Below are positions 1 to 5,027 of a stretch of DNA of 5,065 nt, piece by piece. Location of the stretch: contig JAOZSZ010000124.1 in assembly GCA_029939385.1 (NCBI GenBank), forward strand, positions 1 through 5,065, read 5' to 3'. The stretch's first letter is position 1, and every line of letters begins with the position of its first letter. Made by a program: the position numbers and the translations under genes. The notes below the pieces were generated by a model. That model was not told where the DNA came from, did no database searches, and was given only the letters and a program-made list of their open reading frames with translations. This DNA comes from Pontiella sp. (GTDB lineage Bacteria; Verrucomicrobiota; Kiritimatiellia; Kiritimatiellales; Pontiellaceae).

Positions 1-357
1 GATGAATAGAATCGTCTCTTGGCCACTCATTTTTTTTAAATGATTCGCGGCTTCAAGAAGTTTTCGCAAAATAGCCACATTAGCCAAGACTCCACTGGTG
101 CGTTCAAAGCGCCGATGGGTGGTTTTTGCGACCACCTCTGCTAGGGTTGTTTTCCCGCAGCCGGGTGGTCCATAAAGGATGATACTACTGATGCGATCGG
201 CTTCGATGGCGCGTCGGAGCAACTTCTCATTCCCAAGAATATGATTTTGCCCAATAATTTCATTGAGAGTTTGTGGCCGCATTCGTGCGGCAAGCGGCGC
301 AGTGCCTGCTCCGGCTTTTGCTTTTAGAGTGTCTGATTGGCTATTGAAAAGATCCAT
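1..357 (-). CDS. rarA: RarA/MgsA-family replication-associated AAA+ ATPase, N-terminal part (cut by window edge)
   Basis: Seen: a reading frame on the minus strand from ATG at 357 stays open for 119 codons to the left edge. The product opens MDLF, then shows PLAARMRP (residues 21-28), the IIGQNHILG stretch (34-42), RRAIEADRISSIILYGPPG (48-66) and a Walker A motif GPPGCGKT at 63-70. It runs off the window at TILFI, exactly where the Walker B aspartate-glutamate should follow. Known: this N-terminus is characteristic of RarA (MgsA, related to eukaryotic WRNIP1), a cytoplasmic AAA+ ATPase acting at stalled replication forks with SSB and RecA. Family members are about 420-450 residues, so roughly a quarter is present. 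No clear Shine-Dalgarno precedes ATG 357; I chose it because RarA proteins commonly begin MDLF and no in-frame ATG lies just upstream. It is divergent from the RNA candidate at 401-608. RuvB-like or clamp-loader ATPases are less likely given the MDLF/PLAARMRP opening. Confidence 0.93.
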   Translation of the reverse strand, partial: MDLFNSQSDTLKAKAGAGTAPLAARMRPQTLNEIIGQNHILGNEKLLRRAIEADRISSIILYGPPGCGKTTLAEVVAKTTHRRFERTSGVLANVAILRKLLEAANHLKKMSGQETILFI

Positions 358-400
358 GAGAGAAAAGGTGATGCTGAATACGAAGTAATAAAAATAAAGC

Positions 401-608
401 TAGGAAAAGGAACCCCGCGTTGGTCGTCTTTAGGCGATCCCCTATCACCGAGTGATAAATGTGGGTGCGAATCAAACTGGATTTTGGAACCCTCCCTTTT
501 TCAAGGGCATGCAGGCACCAGTCCAAAGCTAAGCTCCCTTTTAATAATCATTGGGTAAGAGAAATATGCCTAATTTCGCGAACCACGTAGGGTTTTGTTC
601 CTTTCCTA
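401..608 (+). ncRNA. ssrS: Probable 6S RNA (RNA polymerase-binding regulatory RNA)
   Basis: Seen: the ends of this non-coding interval pair in a long imperfect stem. TAGGAAA (401-407) pairs with TTTCCTA (602-608), GGAAC (409-413) with GTTCC (597-601), CCC (414-416) with GGG (590-592), TGGT (421-424) with ACCA (582-585) and TAGGC (431-435) with GCCTA (568-572), separated by small bulges. After an unpaired zone of about 14 nt per side (439-452 and 551-565), a second arm pairs TGAT (453-456) with ATCA (547-550) and GGGtGC (463-468) with GCtCCC (533-538). It ends in a CCCTT/AAGGG hairpin (494-507). Known: 6S RNA is a rod of about 180-200 nt with a central bubble that mimics an open promoter and sequesters sigma-70 RNA polymerase. 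The bubble segment GATCCCCT and nearby ATGTGG resemble E. coli 6S. Inferred: length, architecture and a place beside rarA fit. The strand is favoured by a G-T wobble (417/588) and the E. coli likeness. It could instead be another structured RNA. Confidence 0.55.
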
Positions 609-632
609 ACTCCACTTTGAAGATAGTTTTTT
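608..632 (+). terminator. Weak terminator-like hairpin plus T-tract after the RNA candidate
   Basis: Directly after the closing stem of the RNA candidate, AACT (608-611) can pair with AGTT (625-628) and CTT (615-617) with AAG (620-622), followed by six T residues (627-632). The stem is short and AT-rich with internal mismatches, so this is only a weak intrinsic terminator. The RNA's 3' end may instead be made by processing. Confidence 0.22.
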
Positions 633-723
633 CTGACTCTGAATGCGATGAAAAAATTAGGATTTCCCTGTATTTTTCGAGTTAGAAATTGCTAATAAAG
701 GGGGGTTCAATTAGCTTATAATT
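633..723. other. AT-rich spacer upstream of the GtrA-family gene
   Basis: This is the remainder of the 366-base stretch without a protein gene between rarA and the GtrA-family gene. I see no coding frame. A purine tract AAAGGGGGG lies near 697-705, about 18 bases before the ATG, too far for a normal Shine-Dalgarno. A perfect TATAAT occurs at 717-722, one base before the ATG, too close to place a start site upstream of that codon. No convincing -35/-10 pair for the downstream gene was found. Confidence 0.4.
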
Positions 724-1215
724 ATGGGTGCGTTAGGGAAAATATTAATAGAAAAGAAACCTATAGTCTTTCAGTTTCTCAAGTATTCCATATGTGGCTG
801 TGTGGCCATGGCCGTTGATCTGATTATTTTCTTTCTCGTGGCCTGGATGCTCTTTCCTGCACTTACAGAAAATGATGTTTTGGTTCAGCTTTTTAATATT
901 CAGATCGAATCAGTGCCGGAAAATATACGGAGTATTCATTTTTGTATTGGAAATTTGATCGCCTTCATGGCTTCTAATTTGACGGCCTATATTTTGAATG
1001 TGTTATTTGTTTTTAAAGCGGGGCGGCATCGTCGGTGGAAAGAGATTGGATTGTTCTACCTCGTTTCAGCAATCAGTGTGGGTATGGGGGTCGGCGTGGG
1101 TGTTATCCTCATTCAGGGATTTGGTCTTTCTACTACCTTTTCTTATATTGCTAAGGCGGTCTTTACCACGCTCATTAACTATGTGGCTCGTAAGTTCATT
1201 ATCTTTCAGGGATGA
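724..1215 (+). CDS. GtrA-family multi-pass membrane protein
   Basis: Seen: 163 residues, strongly hydrophobic, with four likely transmembrane helices at about 15-44, 73-97, 107-132 and 138-158. The first helix begins with the FQFLKYSICG pattern, helix two ends in NVLFVFKAG (92-100) followed by a basic stretch RHRRWK, and the C-terminus reads INYVARKFIIF (151-161). These are the hallmarks of the GtrA-like family (PF04138). Known: members are small inner-membrane proteins implicated in moving polyprenyl-phosphate-linked sugars across the membrane for O-antigen glucosylation, teichoic acid or arabinogalactan modification; substrates are often unknown. Inferred: an envelope glycan role here, but no glycosyltransferase lies beside it in the window, so the substrate is open. 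The periplasmic loop at about 45-72 is rather long for the family. ATG 724 was chosen because an in-frame stop lies at 712-714 and the next ATG (808) would remove half of the first helix. No normal ribosome binding site precedes it. It ends 13 bases from the convergent coaB. Confidence 0.85.
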   Translation: MGALGKILIEKKPIVFQFLKYSICGCVAMAVDLIIFFLVAWMLFPALTENDVLVQLFNIQIESVPENIRSIHFCIGNLIAFMASNLTAYILNVLFVFKAGRHRRWKEIGLFYLVSAISVGMGVGVGVILIQGFGLSTTFSYIAKAVFTTLINYVARKFIIFQG

Positions 1216-1221
1216 GGCAAG

Positions 1222-1239
1222 GTTTTCTTTAAAGGAAAC
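1222..1239. terminator. Palindrome at the gtrA-like/coaB convergent junction, possible weak bidirectional terminator
   Basis: GTTTTCTTT (1222-1230) is complementary to AAAGGAAAC (1231-1239) with a single non-Watson-Crick position, giving a near-perfect palindrome centred on the coaB stop codon, just past the GtrA-family stop. It is AT-rich and has no long T-tract on either strand, so a terminator role is only suggested by its position between converging genes. Confidence 0.2.
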
Positions 1240-1864
1240 GAATGGCCTCAAAGATTTTCTTTGCGCATTCAGGTTTCTCGATAGATCCCCATGAATCAAA
1301 GTGGCTTGCAGAGATAGAAAGAAAACTGAAAGTGCCTTGGGTGGATCCAAGAGTGGCAGGCGTGTTTAGAACAATTCCATCGAGATTTTTTTGTTTAAGC
1401 TTCTTTTGGGCATTGATTTCGCCATTCATGGTTTGGAGGGCAAACCCAATTGCAATTTGTTCTTTTCCTTTTTCTGCGCAAAGAGTTTTAGCGATGTCTG
1501 GAGTGGGGCGCAGGTGAAGTGGTAATTCATTGGAGGTCTTGGCCATTTTTTCGGACCGTTTTTCGATGGGGGCGTAGTCGGATACGGCTGCGGCAAAAAT
1601 GATAGTTTCTACGGTTTTAAAAAGTTTCCTTGCCGCGGATAACATGTCGTCTGCACTAACGACATGGTGGATGTGGCCACCCTTTAGATCTGGAATATTT
1701 TCTGTTGCCACGGGGCCAGTGATGAATTCGACCTCATAGTTTTGATTCACCGCCTCTTCGGCAATGGCTTTGCCCATTTTTCCACTGCTGGCATTGCCGA
1801 TAAAGCGCACGGGATCGATATATTCATGCGTAGGGCCAGATAAGATAAGTATGCGTTTTGGCAT
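1229..1864 (-). CDS. coaB: Phosphopantothenate-cysteine ligase (CoaB), stand-alone
   Basis: Seen: 211 residues. The N-terminal nucleotide-binding fold carries SGPTHEYIDPVRFIGN (9-24) followed by ASSGKMG (25-31). AAAVSDYAP is at 91-99, a lysine-containing loop EKMAK at 105-109, TPDI at 121-124, GFALQT at 140-145 and KKLKQKNLDGIVLN at 154-167. Known: these are the signature segments of the CoaB domain, which joins cysteine to 4'-phosphopantothenate using a nucleotide triphosphate (CTP in most bacteria) in coenzyme A synthesis; N24 matches the conserved Asn of the VRFIGN motif (N210 in E. coli CoaBC). In most bacteria this domain is the C-terminal half of fused CoaBC; here it is a separate protein of normal domain length. 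It starts four bases after the coaC stop without an obvious Shine-Dalgarno, suggesting translational coupling to coaC. It is the last gene of the pyrH operon and supplies the substrate for the CoaC decarboxylase. Confidence 0.93.
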   Translation of the reverse strand: MPKRILILSGPTHEYIDPVRFIGNASSGKMGKAIAEEAVNQNYEVEFITGPVATENIPDLKGGHIHHVVSADDMLSAARKLFKTVETIIFAAAVSDYAPIEKRSEKMAKTSNELPLHLRPTPDIAKTLCAEKGKEQIAIGFALQTMNGEINAQKKLKQKNLDGIVLNTPATLGSTQGTFSFLSISASHFDSWGSIEKPECAKKIFEAIRFL

Positions 1865-1868
1865 TCGT

Positions 1869-2423
1869 TTAGAAAATGGAACTAAGGATAATTTGGGTGA
1901 TAGCCGAAGGAGAGCTCATTCGTCCATAGCCAGATGTTCCGCAAGCAAGTCGCCCTTTTTCAGGGCCAATTTGATGCCATCCAAATTGGTTTAATTTTTT
2001 TACATTTTCACGAACGACTGCTTGCTCCCACATCTGCACATTCATGGCGGGACAGAAGATGCGCTTGCAGTCGGATTTGATCGATAGTGCGCTACAACAT
2101 ACAATATCGTCACCGAAGCCGTTCGCTAGTTTAGCTATAGCATTGGCCGTAGCGGGTATAACAACAAAAGCATCTGCTTCCGTTGCGGGGTAAAGGTGTG
2201 GGTAGATCACATCTTTTTCACCGGAAGGGCTATTGGGAAAGATCGAAGTAAGTACTTTTTGTTGAGAAAGCGCAGAGAAGGTGAGTGGGGTAATAAACTT
2301 CGTTGCGGCCTCGGTCATTACCACGCGCACATTCACCTTGGCTTTCACCAATTGGCTTGTAATTTCGGCTACTTTATAGGCGGCGATACCGCCTGTAATT
2401 CCAATGAGCACCTTGGGTTTCAT
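1869..2423 (-). CDS. coaC: Phosphopantothenoylcysteine decarboxylase (CoaC), stand-alone flavoprotein
   Basis: Seen: 184 residues from ATG 2423. GITGGIAAYK (8-17) is the FMN-binding start of the HFCD flavoprotein family. A histidine at 76 in YPHLYPATEAD sits where the catalytic His of CoaC lies. PATANAIAKLANG (90-102) follows, then PAMNVQMW (125-132), the substrate-binding PxMNxxMW motif, and LACG with Cys161 leading into GYGRM (165-169), the substrate-recognition flap. All key catalytic positions are present. Known: the enzyme decarboxylates 4'-phosphopantothenoylcysteine to 4'-phosphopantetheine in coenzyme A synthesis. The frame stays open upstream to 2603, but that extension is out-of-frame frr sequence; ATG 2423 has AGGTGG five bases before it and begins exactly at the domain start. 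It lies 22 bases after frr and 4 bases before coaB. Other HFCD enzymes (peptide or UbiX-type) are unlikely because coaB follows directly. Confidence 0.93.
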   Translation of the reverse strand: MKPKVLIGITGGIAAYKVAEITSQLVKAKVNVRVVMTEAATKFITPLTFSALSQQKVLTSIFPNSPSGEKDVIYPHLYPATEADAFVVIPATANAIAKLANGFGDDIVCCSALSIKSDCKRIFCPAMNVQMWEQAVVRENVKKLNQFGWHQIGPEKGRLACGTSGYGRMSSPSAITQIILSSIF

Positions 2424-2428
2424 TTCTG

Positions 2429-2435
2429 CCACCTC
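2429..2435 (-). promoter_or_regulatory. Ribosome binding site deciding the coaC start
   Basis: GAGGTGG on the minus strand lies within the 22-base frr-coaC gap, five bases before ATG 2423. It supports that codon rather than an upstream start in the same open frame (2603), which overlaps frr. Confidence 0.75.
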
Positions 2436-2445
2436 TGGGGGTTTG

Positions 2446-3003
2446 TTACACTTCGAGGATATCTTTTTCCTTGGACGTGAGCATCTCATCCATTTTTTTA
2501 ATATGTAAATTAGTGGATTTCTGGATGTTATCGAAGGCCTCGTCGCGATCGTCTTCGCTGATGTCGCCCTTTTTCTGCAACGACTTTGCTTGATCGTTAG
2601 CATCGCGGCGAATATTACGAATGGCTACACGCTGTTCCTCCGTGGTGCGGCCGGCTATTTTGACCATATCTTTACGGCGCTCTTCGGAGAGTTCTGGAAT
2701 AGGTACACGAATTAAGCGGCCATCATTCATGGGGGTAATACCAATGTTAGCGGCAATGATGGCTTTTTCGATGAGGCCGAGTGATGATGGATCGAAAGGA
2801 TTAATAACGATCAGGCGTGCTTCCGGGGTTGAGATATTCGCGATGTCGCGTAGTCGAGTTGGGGTGCCGTAGTAGTCAACGGTGATGGTGTCAACAAGTG
2901 ATGGATGGGCTTTTCCGGTGCGCAGGCCGGTTAGCTCCTGTTGTAGGAACTGTACGGTTTTATCCATCTTGTCTTCAGTTTCTAAAATTACATCATCAAT
3001 CAT
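2446..3003 (-). CDS. frr: Ribosome recycling factor
   Basis: Seen: 185 residues, the standard length. The N-terminal helix leads into the QELTGLRTGKAHPSLVD region (22-38), then the beta-domain segment VDYYGTPTRLRDIANIS (42-58) and INPFDPSSLGLIEKAI (67-82), NDGRLIRVPIPELSEERR (93-110), and the C-terminal helices with AIRNIRRDAN (127-136). Arg132 coincides with the functionally important Arg132 of E. coli RRF, and Arg129 and Arg133 are also present. Known: RRF works with EF-G in the cytoplasm to split the post-termination ribosome so it can start again. ATG 3003 is preceded by GGAGAG (3017-3012) at eight bases. It follows pyrH by 22 bases and precedes coaC by 22 bases, all on the minus strand, so it is very likely co-transcribed. 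The pyrH-frr pair is widely conserved in bacteria. Confidence 0.97.
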   Translation of the reverse strand: MIDDVILETEDKMDKTVQFLQQELTGLRTGKAHPSLVDTITVDYYGTPTRLRDIANISTPEARLIVINPFDPSSLGLIEKAIIAANIGITPMNDGRLIRVPIPELSEERRKDMVKIAGRTTEEQRVAIRNIRRDANDQAKSLQKKGDISEDDRDEAFDNIQKSTNLHIKKMDEMLTSKEKDILEV

Positions 3004-3025
3004 GGTACATTCTCTCCGGTGTATA

Positions 3026-3736
3026 TTAATGCGTTACGAGCGTTCCGGAGCCTTTCCCGGTGAACACTTCAACTATTTCATTTTTCTTGAAGAAATCGAA
3101 TACAACAATAGGAATGTTATTCTCCATGCACAATGAAAAAGCACTGGTGTCCATTATTTTGAGCTGCTTGGAAAGTGCTTCTTGATAAGTGATCCTGTCA
3201 AAACGAGTCGCATCGGGATGGGTGACAGGATCCGCAGAATAAATGCCGTCTACCTTGGTGGCTTTCATGAGTACATCTGCGTTGATTTCCGAGGCGCGTA
3301 ACGCGGCGGCGCTATCGGTGGTGAAGTAGGGATTCCCCGTGCCTGCACCAAAGATGACTACGCGTCCTTTTTCGAGATGGCGCACAGCTTTTCGGCGAAT
3401 GAAGGGTTCTGCAATAGCTGGCATTGAGATGGCGGTCATGACACGAGTTTCGATTCCCGCGTTTTCGAGTGAGGATTGAATCGCCATAGAGTTGATGACC
3501 GTGGCCAGCATTCCCATGTAGTCGCCGGTGGTGCGGTCGGTGCCTTCGGTCGCTCCTGCTAATCCGCGAAAAATATTCCCGCCACCAACCACGACGGCAA
3601 CCTCGGCCCCCATCGCGAGTATCTGTTTAAATTGTGAGGCCACCTTCGAAAGGATTTCTGGATCATGGTTCAGCCCCTTCTTTTTATTCTGTAGGGCTTC
3701 ACCGCTTATTTTTACTAATATACGCTTATATTTCAT
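3026..3736 (-). CDS. pyrH: UMP kinase
   Basis: Seen: 236 residues, typical for the family. KISGEAL (9-15) is the N-terminal phosphate-binding segment, GGGNIFRG (51-58) the glycine-rich loop, and DRTTGDYMGMLATVIN (67-82) the UMP-binding region. GTGNPYFTTDSAAALRA (132-148) is the other signature segment, and DVLMKATKVDGIYSADP (154-170) and MDTSAF (195-200) follow. Known: bacterial PyrH belongs to the amino acid kinase fold, forms hexamers, converts UMP plus ATP to UDP, and is usually activated by GTP and inhibited by UTP. ATG 3736 is preceded by AAGGAA (3745-3740) at a short, normal spacing. It is the first gene of the minus-strand operon with frr, coaC and coaB. In many bacteria rpsB and tsf lie upstream; here a divergent envelope gene does, and the gene has its own promoter candidate at 3764-3792. 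Confidence 0.97.
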   Translation of the reverse strand: MKYKRILVKISGEALQNKKKGLNHDPEILSKVASQFKQILAMGAEVAVVVGGGNIFRGLAGATEGTDRTTGDYMGMLATVINSMAIQSSLENAGIETRVMTAISMPAIAEPFIRRKAVRHLEKGRVVIFGAGTGNPYFTTDSAAALRASEINADVLMKATKVDGIYSADPVTHPDATRFDRITYQEALSKQLKIMDTSAFSLCMENNIPIVVFDFFKKNEIVEVFTGKGSGTLVTH

Positions 3737-3763
3737 AAATTCCTTTCATGTGATAGCGCTAAA

Positions 3764-3792
3764 ATACTAGAACATACAACGAAGCGTGTAAA
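3764..3792 (-). promoter_or_regulatory. Candidate sigma-70-type promoter of the pyrH-frr-coaC-coaB operon
   Basis: On the minus strand TTTACA (3792-3787, five of six to TTGACA) is followed after exactly 17 bases by TAGTAT (3769-3764, four of six to TATAAT). A start site near 3757 would give a leader of about 20 bases holding the pyrH ribosome binding site. It is judged from consensus match and position only. Confidence 0.5.
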
Positions 3793-3809
3793 TTTCCAAT
3801 GTGTGGAAA
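3793..3809. repeat. Operator-like inverted repeat TTTCCA-N5-TGGAAA
   Basis: Perfect six-base arms TTTCCA (3793-3798) and TGGAAA (3804-3809) flank five bases. It abuts the -35 element proposed for pyrH and lies 21 bases before the ATG of the divergent glycosyl hydrolase-like gene, so a regulator bound here could touch both. A leader hairpin on the plus transcript is an alternative. The function is not shown. Confidence 0.35.
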
Positions 3810-3820
3810 CTGCGCCGAAT

Positions 3821-3825
3821 TGAGG
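3821..3825 (+). promoter_or_regulatory. Ribosome binding site deciding the GHL10 start
   Basis: TGAGG at 3821-3825 lies five bases before ATG 3831. The alternative in-frame GTG at 3801 has no purine-rich sequence before it and sits inside the inverted repeat at 3793-3809. Confidence 0.6.
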
Positions 3826-3830
3826 CGTCG

Positions 3831-5027
3831 ATGAAAGTTCTAAAAATAGGGTTAGTAGGATTGCTTTGTATAACTGCGGTAATTTCCGTTTTTCTTGCAA
3901 TTCAACGTTTTAGATCTCCCCCGCAACCTTTTGTTCGAGCCTTGTGGGTGACGCGCTTCGACTACTCTACGCCGGACGATGTTCAGCAGATCATTAATCA
4001 TGTTGTTGAGTCGGGTTTTACGGATGTCTTTTTTCAGATTCGAGGAAATGGAAGTACGTTCTATAAGAGTGATCTCGAGCCATGGGCTTATGAACTTTCT
4101 GGTCAAAAGGTTTCGATGCTTGGAACCGATCCTGGTTGGGACCCTCTTCAATTGGCGTTGGATACGGCTTCTCCTAGTGGGTTGCGGGTGCATGCTTATA
4201 TGAATGTGCTTCCTGGATGGAAGGGGCTGGAGGATCCTCCGCTTGCGGTTGGACAACTTTGGACAGAGCATCCAGACTGGTTTATGGTGGATTCTTTTGG
4301 GGAAAAAATGCGTCCAACCTCTGGATGGTATGCGTTCATTAATCCGGTATTACCCGAAGTCCGCGCACATTTACGGGGTCTTGTTAAAGAACTTTGTGAA
4401 TACGATGTGGCGGGCATTCATTTGGATTATATCCGCTATCCATATGACTATTATCTTATTGCTGCGCAACACTATCCAGACGCAACAGATTCCGAGATCC
4501 TTCGACATTCCGATTTTTCGTATGACCCCGCATCGCAGGCCGCGCTTTTTAAGACGTATGGCTGGGAGGTTTCTAAAAAGCAGATTCAGCAGTTTCGGTG
4601 CGATTCTGTGACACGAGTGGTGCGCGATTTATCGTATACTATGCAAATTCAAAAACCGAATGGATGTCTATTAACGGCTAGCGTGATGGGGAATCCCGAG
4701 GAAGGGAAAAGGCATGCCTATCAGGATTCTGGCGCATGGGTCAGGGAGGGATTGGTTGATTGGGTGGTTCAAATGAACTATGGAACACGATCCTTTAGTC
4801 GGTATCTTTCGGCTATGAAAAAAGCGGCAGGATCTCGCAAGTTTAAGTCATCAGTCATCGTGGGGATTAACTGTAAAAACACCTCGGAAGAAATTGTCGC
4901 ACAGATCGATCGGGTGCGGGAATCGGGTAGCCGAGGGGTTGCCCTTTTTTCTTATTCATTTTTATTCGATGGAAATCATCTCCAGACCGAAAAAGGCCGG
5001 ATAATCTTAACGAAAATCCGGCCCTAA
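3831..5027 (+). CDS. Membrane-anchored GHL10/DUF187 (family 10 glycosyl hydrolase-like) protein
   Basis: Seen: 398 residues from ATG 3831. Residues 6-24 form one hydrophobic helix after a short basic N-terminus; there is no proper lipobox and no clear signal peptidase site, so it is probably a membrane anchor with the enzyme outside. The domain starts with FVRALWVTRFDY (34-45), continues through VFFQIRGNGSTFY (66-78), NPVLPEVR (171-178), YDVAGIHLDYIRYP (191-204) and VDWVVQMNYG (309-318), and ends at about 390. This is the TIM-barrel pattern of the GHL10 family (PF02638). Asp199 in GIHLDYIRYP is the best candidate catalytic acid. Known: characterised relatives include E. coli DigH (YddW), a divisome-associated hydrolase of denuded peptidoglycan strands, and Bacillus YngK. 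Substrate here is inferred only: peptidoglycan or another envelope glycan. An in-frame GTG at 3801 was rejected: ATG 3831 has TGAGG five bases before it and begins at the anchor. It is divergent from pyrH. Confidence 0.85.
   Translation: MKVLKIGLVGLLCITAVISVFLAIQRFRSPPQPFVRALWVTRFDYSTPDDVQQIINHVVESGFTDVFFQIRGNGSTFYKSDLEPWAYELSGQKVSMLGTDPGWDPLQLALDTASPSGLRVHAYMNVLPGWKGLEDPPLAVGQLWTEHPDWFMVDSFGEKMRPTSGWYAFINPVLPEVRAHLRGLVKELCEYDVAGIHLDYIRYPYDYYLIAAQHYPDATDSEILRHSDFSYDPASQAALFKTYGWEVSKKQIQQFRCDSVTRVVRDLSYTMQIQKPNGCLLTASVMGNPEEGKRHAYQDSGAWVREGLVDWVVQMNYGTRSFSRYLSAMKKAAGSRKFKSSVIVGINCKNTSEEIVAQIDRVRESGSRGVALFSYSFLFDGNHLQTEKGRIILTKIRP
4990..5023 (-). terminator. Rho-independent terminator reading on the minus strand, embedded in the end of the GHL10 gene
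   Basis: GGCCGGAT (4995-5002) and ATCCGGCC (5016-5023) form a perfect eight-base-pair, GC-rich stem with a 13-base loop. On the minus strand it is followed at once by five T residues (4994-4990), a classical intrinsic terminator. On the plus strand the stem is followed by CTAAAAA, with no U-run, so it is weak in that direction. It most likely ends a convergent transcript entering from the right. Confidence 0.65.

Noticed and set aside
443..457. TetR-type operator reading of the TATCAC/GTGATA dyad
   Set aside because: The half-sites resemble tetO, but the central spacing differs and no TetR-family gene is in the window. It is kept only as an RNA hairpin or generic dyad.
341..526. Minus-strand frame of 61 codons overlapping the rarA start
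   Set aside because: It is out of frame with rarA, shares the same bases, and lies mostly in the RNA candidate.
337..558. Plus-strand frame of 73 codons between rarA and the GtrA-family gene
   Set aside because: It overlaps the rarA start and the structured RNA candidate, has no ribosome binding site, and its product looks like no recognisable protein.
1066..1350. Minus-strand frame across the gtrA-like/coaB junction
   Set aside because: It is a shadow of two well-supported genes in other frames, with no recognisable domain.
2424..2603. N-terminal extension of coaC to an ATG at 2603
   Set aside because: The extra 60 residues are frr sequence read in another frame and are low-complexity basic. 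ATG 2423 has a good ribosome binding site and starts at the flavoprotein domain.
3801..3830. GTG at 3801 as the start of the GHL10 gene
   Set aside because: It has no Shine-Dalgarno and lies inside the inverted repeat, while ATG 3831 has TGAGG at five bases and begins at the membrane anchor.
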